Shown piece by piece: positions 33,116 to 40,910 of a stretch of 64,000 nt of DNA. Source of the stretch: Actinoplanes italicus. GTDB taxonomy: Bacteria; Actinomycetota; Actinomycetes; Mycobacteriales; Micromonosporaceae. Position numbers and translations under genes: made by a program. The stretch lies in assembly GCF_003001815.1 (NCBI RefSeq), contig NZ_PVMZ01000004.1:186001-250000 (forward strand), written 5' to 3'. Under the pieces are notes generated by a model, which was not told where the DNA came from, searched no databases, and saw only the letters and a program-made list of their open reading frames with translations. Numbering within the stretch: position 1 is the first letter of the stretch; the number at the start of each line of letters is the position of its first letter.

Positions 33116-33978
33116 GGCACACCTCCGGTCAAGTGGATGAACAGGTCCTGCACCGCCACCGGGCCCAGCTCGAGGGCATACCTGCCGGCCAGGGCACGGC
33201 GCTCGTCGTCGAGACCGCCGAACACGGTGACCTGCTTGGTCGGGCCCAGCGTGCGCTCGGACAGCACCTTCAGCCCGTACACGAAGTCGTCGACGACCTG
33301 CGCCGGGCCGGTCACCGACACACCCCGCTCCCGCAGCTCGTCGAGATCGGACTGCAGCAACAGCCGCCCCTCGTGCAGGATCAGCACCTGCTCGAACAGC
33401 GGGCTCTGCTCCTCGATCAGATGCGTGGACAGCACGAACGTGCGCGGGTGCGCCAGATAGTCGCGCAGCAGCTCGTCGTGGAACAGCTGCCGGTTGGCCG
33501 CGTCCATCCCCAGGTGCGCCTCGTCGAACATGGTCAGCGGCGCCCGCGAGGCCAGGCCCACGACGATCGCGAACGCCGACCGCTGCCCGCGTGACAGGGC
33601 ACCGAGACGCTGCTTGCGGGTCAGCCCGAACCGGTCCAGCAGCTCGGCCGCGTACCCGGAATCGAAGGCCGGGCGCAGCATCGCGGCCATGTCCAGGACG
33701 TCGCGCAGGTTGTCGGTGCCGTCACCGACCATGCCGTCGTCACGGATCAGGCAGATCCGCGACGTGGACCGCACGTTCTCGAACACCGGAGCACCGTCGA
33801 ACAGCACGGCGCCGGCACTGGGCTTGCGGAAACCGGCCAGCACGGACAGCAGGGTGGTCTTGCCGGCGCCGTTACGGCCCAGCAGGCCGTAGATGCGCTC
33901 GCCCGGCAGATCCAGGTCGAGGGGATGCAGGGCCGTGGTGTCGCCGAACCGGACCTGCAGGGCACTGGTGGTGATCAT
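33112..33978 (-). CDS. ABC transporter ATP-binding protein
   Basis: A 288-residue nucleotide-binding subunit. Walker A is GRNGAGKTT (~residue 35). The signature-like ALSRGQRSAFAIVVGLA replaces the canonical LSGGQ with LSRGQ, followed by Walker B LTMFDEAHLGMD, where the usual catalytic DE pair is kept, and the switch STHLIEE. The divergent signature matches the YtrB-like group. The ATG at 33978 overlaps the GntR stop (ATGA). The C-terminal ~80 residues are an extra domain (VSVTGPAQVVDDFVYGLKVL). Confidence 0.9.
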   Translation of the reverse strand: MITTSALQVRFGDTTALHPLDLDLPGERIYGLLGRNGAGKTTLLSVLAGFRKPSAGAVLFDGAPVFENVRSTSRICLIRDDGMVGDGTDNLRDVLDMAAMLRPAFDSGYAAELLDRFGLTRKQRLGALSRGQRSAFAIVVGLASRAPLTMFDEAHLGMDAANRQLFHDELLRDYLAHPRTFVLSTHLIEEQSPLFEQVLILHEGRLLLQSDLDELRERGVSVTGPAQVVDDFVYGLKVLSERTLGPTKQVTVFGGLDDERRALAGRYALELGPVAVQDLFIHLTGGVP

Positions 33979-34343
33979 CGGCTGTCTCCCGGGATGAGCT
34001 GATGAATACGGGCCACGATGTCGGCGGCCGCGATGCCCAGGGCGCGGGCCTCGGCCGCCATCGGCTCGAGCACCTCGGCGAAGAACCGCTCCCGCCGCCC
34101 GTCGCGCAACCGCGCCTGCGCGCCGGCGGTGACGAACATGCCGACCCCGCGCCGTTTGTAGATGACGCCCTCGTCGACGAGCTGCTGGAACGCCTTGGCC
34201 GCGGTGGCCGGATTGATGCGGTAGTAGGCGGCGTACTGATTGGTCGACATCACCTGCTCGTCGGCGGCCAGCACCCCGCGCAGCACGTCGTCCTTGATCT
34301 GGTCGGCGATCTGCCGGTAGATCGGGCTGCGATCGTCGAACAC
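33975..34343 (-). CDS. GntR-family (YtrA subfamily) repressor
   Basis: A 122-residue regulator consisting of a winged helix (PIYRQIADQIKDDVLRGVLAADEQVMSTNQYAAYYRINPATAAKAFQQLVDEGVIYKRRGVGMFV) and a short C-terminal dimerisation helix, the YtrA layout. It represses its own ABC operon in known cases. The GTG start is at 34343. A near-perfect dyad 14 bp upstream is the expected operator. Overlaps the ATPase gene by 4 nt. Confidence 0.9.
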   Translation of the reverse strand: MFDDRSPIYRQIADQIKDDVLRGVLAADEQVMSTNQYAAYYRINPATAAKAFQQLVDEGVIYKRRGVGMFVTAGAQARLRDGRRERFFAEVLEPMAAEARALGIAAADIVARIHQLIPGDSR

Positions 34344-34356
34344 CCGCCACCTCCCT

Positions 34357-34380
34357 GGTTCGTTACTTCACCAACTAACC
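34357..34380. promoter_or_regulatory. YtrA-type operator
   Basis: GGTTCGTT (34357-34364) and AACTAACC (34373-34380) form 8-bp arms with one mismatch. On the minus strand the site reads GGTTAGTT...AACGAACC, resembling YtrA-family binding sites. It lies just upstream of gntR and 20 bp from the divergent sigma-28 promoter. Confidence 0.6.
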
Positions 34381-34400
34381 ATAGAGCATGGGGGCAACAG

Positions 34401-34427
34401 TAAAGTGCGACCGGTTTGCGCCGATAG
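34401..34427 (+). promoter_or_regulatory. Sigma-28 (FliA) promoter of the chemoreceptor gene
   Basis: TAAAGTGC (34401-34408), then 11 bp, then GCCGATAG (34420-34427) matches the sigma-28 consensus TAAAGTTT-N11-GCCGATAA at 13 of 16 positions with exact spacing. The expected transcription start (five to eight bases on) falls at or next to the ATG at 34434, so the mRNA may be leaderless or nearly so. Confidence 0.85.
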
Positions 34428-34433
34428 AGGGGT

Positions 34434-36026
34434 ATGAAGAATCTGACCATCGGAATGCGACTCGGGGCCGGGTTCCTCGTCGTCGTGGTTGCCATGGTCG
34501 CGCTGGTGGTGACCGGCGTCGTCCAGGTCAACCGGATCAACGACAAGCTCACCGTCATCAACGACCAGAACGCCGTCAAACAGCGATATGCCATCAACTT
34601 CCGCGGCAGCGTCCACGACCGGGCCATCGCCCTGCGCGACCTGGTCTACGCCACCACCGACGGCGACGTCGCCGTCGAGAAGAAACTGATCGCCGACCTC
34701 GCCGCCAAATACGCCGACTCCGAGACGAAGATGAACGAGATCTTCGCCGACGAAAGCCTCACCAGCGACCAGGAGAAGGCCGCCCTCGACGGCATCAACG
34801 AGGTCCAGGCCAAGACCAACCCGCTGGTCGACCAGGTCACCACACTGCGCGAGGCCGGCCAGAAGACCCAGGCCGTCGCCCTGCTCAACGCCGAGGCCAA
34901 ACCCGCCTTCATCGAATGGCTGAAAGTCATCAACGTGTTCATCGACCTGGAGGAGTCGATGAACAAGGGCGAGACCGGCACCGCCCGCAGCATCGCCGAC
35001 AACTTCCGGATGCTGATGATCCTGCTGCTGGCCGCCGCCGTCGCGGTCGCCGTCGCCATCGCCTGGTGGGTCACCCGCACCATCACCCGCCCGCTGGGCC
35101 AGGCCGTCGACGTGCTCGCCGCCGTCGAAGGCGGTGACCTCACCAAACGCCTGGACGTGCACAACGACGACGAGGTCGGCCGGATGAGCCGCTCCATGAA
35201 CACCGCCCTGGAATCGATCAGCTCCGCCATGAGCAGCATCGCCGCCGGCACCGACACCCTCGCCGCCGCCAGCGAACGCATGGGCCGGCTGTCCGCCCAG
35301 CTCGCCGACGGCGCCAAGGAATCGTCCATGCAGGCCGACGTCGTCGCCGCCTCCGCCGACGAGGTGTCACGCAACGTGCACACCGTCGCCGCCGGCAGCC
35401 AGCAGATGGGCAACTCCATCCGCGAGATCGCCACCAGCGCCAACGAGGCCGCCACCGTCGCGTCGCGCGCCGTCACCGCGGTGCAGACCACCACCGCCAG
35501 CGTCTCGCGCCTCGGCGAGTCCAGCCGCGAGATCGGCGACGTCGTCAAGACGATCACCAGCATCGCCGAGCAGACCAACCTGCTCGCCCTCAACGCCACC
35601 ATCGAGGCCGCCCGCGCCGGCGAGATGGGCAAAGGCTTCGCCGTCGTCGCCGGCGAGGTCAAGGACCTGGCCCAGGAGACCGCCCGCGCCACCGAGGACA
35701 TCGTCCGGCGCGTGCAGACCATCCAGACCGACACCGCCGGCGCGGTCAGCGCCATCAGCGAGGTCGCCGAGGTCATCGAACAGATCAACTCGTACCAGAC
35801 GACCATCGCCTCGGCCGTGGAGGAACAGAACGCCACCACCAACGAGATCAACCGCAGCGTCGGCGAGGCCGCCAGCGGCTCCAGCACCATCGCCGCCAAC
35901 ATCGGCACCGTCGCCTCGGTCGCCCGCAACACCACCGAACTGGTCAATCAGTCCGAACGCGCCGTCGGCGAACTCGGCCAGGTCACCGGGGAACTGCGCA
36001 GCCTGGTCGCCCGTTTCCGATTCTGA
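34434..36026 (+). CDS. Methyl-accepting chemotaxis protein
   Basis: A 530-residue transmembrane chemoreceptor. TM1 is at ~residues 10-32, a periplasmic helical 4HB-type ligand domain at ~33-187, TM2 at ~188-215 (MLMILLLAAAVAVAVAIAWWV), then a HAMP domain (ITRPLGQAVDVLAAVEGGDLTKRL) and a long signalling coiled coil. The hairpin tip is SIAEQTNLLALNATIEAARAGEMGKGFAVVAGEVKDLA, matching the CheA/CheW contact. A FliA-type promoter lies directly upstream, tying it to motility. Divergent from the gntR operon. A hairpin terminator follows. Confidence 0.95.
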   Translation: MKNLTIGMRLGAGFLVVVVAMVALVVTGVVQVNRINDKLTVINDQNAVKQRYAINFRGSVHDRAIALRDLVYATTDGDVAVEKKLIADLAAKYADSETKMNEIFADESLTSDQEKAALDGINEVQAKTNPLVDQVTTLREAGQKTQAVALLNAEAKPAFIEWLKVINVFIDLEESMNKGETGTARSIADNFRMLMILLLAAAVAVAVAIAWWVTRTITRPLGQAVDVLAAVEGGDLTKRLDVHNDDEVGRMSRSMNTALESISSAMSSIAAGTDTLAAASERMGRLSAQLADGAKESSMQADVVAASADEVSRNVHTVAAGSQQMGNSIREIATSANEAATVASRAVTAVQTTTASVSRLGESSREIGDVVKTITSIAEQTNLLALNATIEAARAGEMGKGFAVVAGEVKDLAQETARATEDIVRRVQTIQTDTAGAVSAISEVAEVIEQINSYQTTIASAVEEQNATTNEINRSVGEAASGSSTIAANIGTVASVARNTTELVNQSERAVGELGQVTGELRSLVARFRF

Positions 36027-36053
36027 TCACTGCCTGAGACACACGTCGCGGGC

Positions 36054-36095
36054 GGTGCCGCCTGGCCCAGCTCTGGGGGGCAGCCAGGCGGCACC
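36054..36095 (+). terminator. Hairpin terminator after the chemoreceptor
   Basis: GGTGCCGCCTGGC (36054-36066) and GCCAGGCGGCACC (36083-36095) are perfect 13-bp arms around a 16-base loop, 27 bp after the stop. No T-tract follows, which is common for actinobacterial terminators. Confidence 0.65.
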
Positions 36096-36201
36096 GGCCG
36101 CGGACGCGTCCGCATTGTTCCCCGAACGCGGCGACTGTCGCATCTGATCAATCACGTAGGGGCCGTCACCACGTCTACGTAGATGACGGTATGGTGCGCC
36201 G

Positions 36202-38364
36202 ATGATCACGGACCGGATCGTCAGCATGCCGCTGGACCTGGGCCCGTTCGTCGGCCGCGACGACCTGCTCGACACCGCCGCCGGCCTGATCCGCCGCGTC
36301 CGCCTGCTCACTCTCACCGGAACCGGCGGCGTCGGCAAGACCCGCCTCGCCCTGCGCCTGGCCGCCGGCCTCGAGCACACCTGCGTCGCCGACCTCGCCG
36401 CCCTGCACGACCCCGACCCGCACCACCTGTGGGCCCACCTCGCCCTCGCCCTCGGCATCCACCACCACGGCACCGCCGGACCCGACGTCGTGCTCACCCA
36501 CCTCGCCCACCGGCCCACCCTGCTCATCCTCGACGCCTGCGACCGGCTCGTCCCCCAGGCCGCCGCCGTCGCCACCCACCTGCTGCGCGCCGCACCCCGC
36601 CTGCGGATCCTGGCCACCTCCCGCCAGCGCCTCGGCGTCGACGGCGAACACACCCTCGCCGTGCCACCGTTGAACAGAGCCGACACCGCCCGGCTGTTCA
36701 CCGAACTCGCCGCCGCCGCGGGCGTACTGCCCGCCGCCCTGAGCAACCGGCACGCCGTCGACGAACTCTGCCGCCACCTCGACGGCCTGCCCCTGGCCGT
36801 CAAACTCGCCGCCGGCCGCGCCCGCACCATGAGCCTGCCCGAACTCATCGACCGCATCGGTGACCGATTCAGCCTGCTCAGCGCCCTGCAACGCGTCGTC
36901 GACCTCAGCTACGACCGCTGCACCCCCGACGAACAGGCCCTCTGGGCCGCCACCTCGGTGTTCGCCGGACCGTTCACCATGACCGCGGCCGCCGCCGTCG
37001 CCGCGGGAGGCGACGTCGCCGCGGGAGGCGACGTCGCCGCCGCCCTCGAAGGCCTCGTCGACAAATCCGTGCTCACCGCCGCCACCGACACCCACCCCGC
37101 CCGCTTCAGCATGCTCGACACCCTGCGCGAATACGGGCTACGCCGGCTGCCCGACGAGAGCAAAGCCCGCGACCGGCACCGCGACCACTACCGCGACTGG
37201 CTCGAACACGCCGCCCGCGCCTGGTTCGGCCCCGACGAACTGCAGGTCATGGACAGCGTGCGCCGCGAACTGCCGGACATCGTCACCGCCGTCGACCACA
37301 GCCTGACCACCGGCGCCCTCGCCGACGCCCGCGCCCTGTGCCGCGACCTCGCCCGCACCCGCGCCCCCTACTTCTGGGGCTTCCTCGACCTCGCCCGCAC
37401 CCAGCTGCTGCGTGCCCTGCCCGGCGACGGCAACCCCGCCGACCACGCCGCCACCGCCGCGGCCGCCGGCTACATCGCCGCCACCCAGGGCCGCCACGCC
37501 ACCGCCCACGACCTGCTCGACCCCGTCCGCGGCACACCCCACCCGTCGGTGGAGTTCGCCACCGCCGCCGGCAGCCTGCTGCTCGACGGCGACCTCGGCG
37601 CCGTCGACCGCCTCGCCCGCCTGCGTGACCGGCTCACCGGCGCCGACCGGCACATGGCCACCATGATGTGGGCCATCGGCGCCGCCAGCGCCGCCGACAC
37701 CACCGCACCCGCGATCTACCTGGCCGACGCCGAAACCGCCGGCGCGCCCTGGGCCGTCTCCTGGGCCCTGTGGGCCTGCGCGCTGGCCGCCCACCGCACC
37801 ACCGACCCCACCCGTGCCACCGACCTCATCGGACGCTGCCTGCGCCTGCAACGCACCATGGACGACCAGTGGGGCCAGACCTGGAGCATCGAGCTGGCCG
37901 CCTGGATCCTCGCCGGCACCACCGAGGAACGCCCCGCCCGCCGCGCCGCCTGGCTCCTCGGCGCCGCCCACGCCCGCCAGCGCCACCTCGGCATCGACCT
38001 CGGCGGCATGCGGCTGCTCGCCGACGGACACACCCACGCCCGCCACCGCCTCGACACCCTGCTCGGTGCCACCGTCACCGCAGACGAATTCGCCGCCGGC
38101 CAGCAGGGCCACACCCACGCCCTGCGCATCGCCCTGGACGAACCCACCTCACGCCGCGCCTCCGCACCCGCAGGCGGCGGCCTCACCACCCGCGAGTCCG
38201 AGATCGCCCGCCTCGTCGCCGACGGCCTCACCAGCCCTCAGATCGCCGGCCGGCTCCGCATCAGCGCCCGCACCGCCGACACCCACATCCGCAACATCGG
38301 CGGCAAACTCGGCCTTCCCAACCGCGCCGCCATCGCCGCCTGGGCAACCCAGAACCTCTATTGA
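36202..38364 (+). CDS. LuxR-family ATPase regulator (NB-ARC-like)
   Basis: A 720-residue regulator. VGRDDLLDTAAGLIRRVRLLTLTGTGGVGKTRLALRLA holds the P-loop near residue 41, with LLILDACDRLV as Walker B and LRILATSRQRLGVDGEHTLAVPPL as sensor 1. The winged-helix and TPR-like middle follows, then a C-terminal LuxR HTH (LTTRESEIARLVADGLTSPQIAGRLRISARTADTHI). This AfsR/GutR-like architecture senses an unknown signal. An in-frame 18-bp duplication (VAAGGD twice, 36997-37032) sits near residue 268. A dyad region, TCTACGTAGA at 36174 inside CCGTCA...TGACGG, is just upstream and may be an operator. Confidence 0.9.
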   Translation: MITDRIVSMPLDLGPFVGRDDLLDTAAGLIRRVRLLTLTGTGGVGKTRLALRLAAGLEHTCVADLAALHDPDPHHLWAHLALALGIHHHGTAGPDVVLTHLAHRPTLLILDACDRLVPQAAAVATHLLRAAPRLRILATSRQRLGVDGEHTLAVPPLNRADTARLFTELAAAAGVLPAALSNRHAVDELCRHLDGLPLAVKLAAGRARTMSLPELIDRIGDRFSLLSALQRVVDLSYDRCTPDEQALWAATSVFAGPFTMTAAAAVAAGGDVAAGGDVAAALEGLVDKSVLTAATDTHPARFSMLDTLREYGLRRLPDESKARDRHRDHYRDWLEHAARAWFGPDELQVMDSVRRELPDIVTAVDHSLTTGALADARALCRDLARTRAPYFWGFLDLARTQLLRALPGDGNPADHAATAAAAGYIAATQGRHATAHDLLDPVRGTPHPSVEFATAAGSLLLDGDLGAVDRLARLRDRLTGADRHMATMMWAIGAASAADTTAPAIYLADAETAGAPWAVSWALWACALAAHRTTDPTRATDLIGRCLRLQRTMDDQWGQTWSIELAAWILAGTTEERPARRAAWLLGAAHARQRHLGIDLGGMRLLADGHTHARHRLDTLLGATVTADEFAAGQQGHTHALRIALDEPTSRRASAPAGGGLTTRESEIARLVADGLTSPQIAGRLRISARTADTHIRNIGGKLGLPNRAAIAAWATQNLY
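36997..37032 (+). repeat. 18-bp tandem duplication within the LuxR ATPase gene
   Basis: GTCGCCGCGGGAGGCGAC is present twice, head to tail and identical, adding six residues (VAAGGD). The identity suggests a recent slippage or duplication event that keeps the frame. Confidence 0.9.
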
Positions 38365-38532
38365 GTACGCCCTACGCGAACCCACCACGGCGGCCCGCGA
38401 CCACCGCGATCCGTCCCGGCCCGGCCGCGGCGCACGGGCTGAGGGCGTCCCCTCACCGCAGGGCCCGGTATTCGTGACGCCGAGACGCAGGCCCGGCCGC
38501 GGCCGCGGCGGCGCCTGTTAGCGTCAGCGGCG

Positions 38533-39042
38533 ATGACCACCTGGAGCACCCGCCCCGAGACGCCCGCCGACATCGCGACCGTCCACGCCATCGTCGCCGC
38601 CGCGTTCCCCACCGAGGCCGAGGCCGACCTCGTCGACGCGCTGCGCACCGACCCGCACGCCTGGATCGACGGGCTCTCCATGCTCGCCACCGACGAGGCC
38701 GGCACGGCCGCCGGGCACGCGCTGCTCACCCGCTGCCACGTCGGCGACACCCCCGCACTGGCCCTCGCGCCGTGCGCCGTTCTGCCGTCCCGCCAGCGCA
38801 CCGGCGCGGGATCCGCGGCCATCGTCGCGGTCCTCGACGCCGCCCGCGCCCACGGGGAGAACCTCGTCGTCGTGCTCGGGCACGCCGGCTACTACCCGCG
38901 GTTCGGGTTCACCCGCGCCTCCGGATTCGGGATCACCGCACCGTTCGACGTGCCCGACGAGGCGCTGATGGCGCTGGCCCTGGACCCGTCGCAGCCGGTT
39001 CCGGGCGGGCAGATCCGCTACGCCGCTGCCTTCGGCGTCTGA
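38533..39042 (+). CDS. GNAT-family N-acetyltransferase (YhbS-like)
   Basis: A 169-residue acetyltransferase. The opening TRPETPADIATVHAIVAAAF is typical of YhbS-type proteins. The acetyl-CoA region is LAPCAVLPSRQRTGAGSAAIVAVLD (RxxGxG-like QRTGAG), and VVLGHAGYYPRFGFTRAS is the end of the core. The substrate is unknown. The ATG at 38533 is 168 bp after the LuxR ATPase gene. Immediately after the stop is a resolvase fragment. Confidence 0.87.
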   Translation: MTTWSTRPETPADIATVHAIVAAAFPTEAEADLVDALRTDPHAWIDGLSMLATDEAGTAAGHALLTRCHVGDTPALALAPCAVLPSRQRTGAGSAAIVAVLDAARAHGENLVVVLGHAGYYPRFGFTRASGFGITAPFDVPDEALMALALDPSQPVPGGQIRYAAAFGV

Positions 39043-39059
39043 ACAGGTGGTGGCGGGAT

Positions 39060-39170
39060 GCGTTCTCCGCGCTCACCGCAGCGGCGATCCGCCAGATGCA
39101 GGCCATGTACGACTCCGGAGAGCACACCGTCGAACAGATCGCCGCCGCGTTCAAGACGGGGAGCCGCCGG
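39060..39170 (+). pseudogene. C-terminal HTH remnant of a serine resolvase/invertase
   Basis: The frame reads LTAAAIRQMQAMYDSGEHTVEQIAAAFKTGSRR, which matches the C-terminal HTH of Hin/Tn3-type resolvases, where LT...I..A..M...G.....IA..F.VSR is typical. The catalytic N-terminal domain is absent, no start is present, and the convergent DinB-type gene follows. It is a relic of a mobile element. Confidence 0.6.
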
Positions 39171-39179
39171 GACGCGCCT

Positions 39180-39944
39180 TCACTCGGTTCGGGCACCGGC
39201 CTCGAGCACGGTGAGGTCGCGGACCGCGTACCGGTGATGCTCGGCCTCTTCCTTGCACACCACCGTGAGGCAACGGCGTACGACGTAGTCCTTGTCCGGG
39301 TAGGAGTCGGCCGGCTTGCGACCACATACCCGGTCGAGCTCGGCCTCGGTGAGCTCGTCGACTACCCGGCGCATCGTGGCCATGCGGGCGAGCCGCGGCG
39401 CGAGCACCTCGTCGAGCGTCGGGGTGGCATCGAGGGTGAGCCCCAGCTTCGCCGATGCCTCGGCCGGCATCCCGCCGCCAGGAAGGCCCCACGGGTGGTA
39501 CGGCGCGTCCTCCTCGAGCACGGCGTTGCCGATCCAGGCATCGCTGGCCATCAGCAGATGCCGCTGCGTCTCGACGAACGACCACTCGCCGTCGACCTGC
39601 TCGTGCAGCTTCGCCTCGGGTAGGCGCCCGGCGCGGTCGAGCGTCTCCTCCCATTGCTTCTCGATGGCATCCCAAGCGGCCCGGTATTCGGCGACGGACG
39701 TGGCCTCACGGGCCAGCACCCGGTTGGGATGCAGCCGGTCGAGCTCGGCCTCGACGTAGGCGGTCACGTCGACGTCGTTGACAACGACACGCTCGAAGCC
39801 GCCACCGAGGGAGACGCTGCCCCCATAGCAGTCCACAATCCTCAGACCGGTGACGTCGCAATCGCGAATCTCGAGGCCGGAGAGGTCGCCCAGGTGGATG
39901 CGGGCACCACGGAACTGGTCACTTTGGGTGTACTCAGCGGGCAT
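39180..39944 (-). CDS. DinB-like protein with N-terminal pentapeptide-type repeats
   Basis: A 254-residue paralogue of the 12742 gene, with the same order: pentapeptide-like segment (FRGARIHLGDLSGLEIRDCDVTGLRI), EAELDRLHPNR linker, and DinB bundle with LHEQVDGEWSFVETQRHL and EEAEHHRYAVRDLTVLE. His residues in QRHL and EAEHHR correspond to the possible metal site. Function unknown. The ATG at 39944 (MPAEYTQSD) is preferred over a frame extending to 40034. The protein sequence is clearly related to, but diverged from, its paralogue, so the duplication is old or one copy was acquired. Confidence 0.78.
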   Translation of the reverse strand: MPAEYTQSDQFRGARIHLGDLSGLEIRDCDVTGLRIVDCYGGSVSLGGGFERVVVNDVDVTAYVEAELDRLHPNRVLAREATSVAEYRAAWDAIEKQWEETLDRAGRLPEAKLHEQVDGEWSFVETQRHLLMASDAWIGNAVLEEDAPYHPWGLPGGGMPAEASAKLGLTLDATPTLDEVLAPRLARMATMRRVVDELTEAELDRVCGRKPADSYPDKDYVVRRCLTVVCKEEAEHHRYAVRDLTVLEAGARTE

Positions 39945-40012
39945 CGGGACAGTTTCTCGTATCCGTCCCGCCCGCGCCAGTGAATGGCGGCACCTGGCAG
40001 CAGCGCACCGAA

Positions 40013-40246
40013 TTACTCTGGTCCAACCGTCCACTCCGGGCCACCGACGCGACCGGCGACCTGCTCAGCTTTACCAAGTTTCGTAACACCACCGCCGAAA
40101 ACACGGGCGGACGTCACGAAACTCCTTGTCCAGCACCGGACTGCGGCCGAGTCATCCGGCAGCCATCCCCACGGCACAATGCAGAACCCGGTGGCGGCGT
40201 GGGCGGTGCCGGCAACAAGGCCGGCCGTGAGAAGCGATCCCGTCAC
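40013..40246 (-). CDS. Small secreted peptide, translationally coupled
   Basis: A 77-residue frame whose GTG overlaps the stop of the upstream secreted-protein gene (GTGA). It opens with a signal-peptide-like segment (TGSLLTAGLVAGTAHA, cleavage after AHA) and gives a mature peptide of about 58 residues, ATGFCIVPWGWLPDDS first, with two Cys (FC and RCW) that could form a disulphide. The n-region is very short and lacks basic residues, which weakens the secretion call. There is no independent ribosome-binding site, so translation would rely on coupling. No family recognised. Confidence 0.45.
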   Translation of the reverse strand: MTGSLLTAGLVAGTAHAATGFCIVPWGWLPDDSAAVRCWTRSFVTSARVFGGGVTKLGKAEQVAGRVGGPEWTVGPE

Positions 40247-40641
40247 CAGATACGTGCATAACTGCCGGGCGAGAGGCAGAACCGCAGCTCCACCCGGTAC
40301 GTGTTGGTCAGGCCAGTGATTCGGCCGCGGTAGTACTTGGCGAAGCCTGTGCTGAAGATCTGCTTGGTCGGATTCAAGGTCATGTCTCGGACGTTGACGG
40401 TGCAGGCGACGATGTTTTGGATGTAGGCCTCGAACTCGACGACCCCGTCCGAGCCGGCGGCGACAGCGGGGCTGCTGCAACTGCTCACGGCCACCACGCA
40501 GCTTGCGCTGGCGAGTGCGGACGAGGATCGGGTCCCGCCCTCGGCCGCCTGTGCCGCGCCGCCGGGAAGCAGGCCGGCGAACAGCGCGAGGGCGGCCAGC
40601 AGACCGAACGACCTCCCGATCCGGCGTTTGTCTTTCAGCAT
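40243..40641 (-). CDS. Secreted protein of unknown function
   Basis: A 132-residue protein. A signal peptide (residues 1-~32) comprises LKDKRRIGRSF basic start, GLLAALALFAGLLPGGAAQA core and AQA cleavage. The mature part contains an N-terminal Cys pair (SASCVVAVSSCSSP) and a beta-rich remainder (VEFEAYIQNIVACTVNVRDMTLN, RVELRFCLSPG), four Cys in all. The ATG at 40641 has a good GGAGGGA site. The longer frame to 40788 has no protein-like character. A second coupled small gene follows. No family recognised. Confidence 0.68.
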   Translation of the reverse strand: MLKDKRRIGRSFGLLAALALFAGLLPGGAAQAAEGGTRSSSALASASCVVAVSSCSSPAVAAGSDGVVEFEAYIQNIVACTVNVRDMTLNPTKQIFSTGFAKYYRGRITGLTNTYRVELRFCLSPGSYARIW

Positions 40642-40864
40642 GTGAATCCCTCCGCTTTCAACGATCGCCACGACTTGTGGCGTTGTCGTCGAGTGTTGGG
40701 CGTCGATGCCTGGGCCTGGTGTGGTTCGGACGATTTCGGACGCGGAGTTCAGCAACGGTGCCGGCGGATCCGGTGACTGACGGGCCACTGGCCTACCGGC
40801 GCCGGGTGTAGCGGTGACGTACCGCCCTCAGCCCGTGCGGCGCGGCCGGGCCGGGACGGATCGC

Positions 40865-40891
40865 ACCTCCCGCGGGGCCGCCGCGGTGGGT
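40865..40891 (-). terminator. Hairpin terminator after the LLM oxidoreductase gene
   Basis: ACCTCCCGCGG (40865-40875) pairs with CCGCGGTGGGT (40881-40891) with one mismatch and one G-T around a five-base loop, 20 bp past the oxidoreductase stop on the minus strand. Confidence 0.5.
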
Positions 40892-40910
40892 TCGCGTAGC
40901 CGTACGAAAT

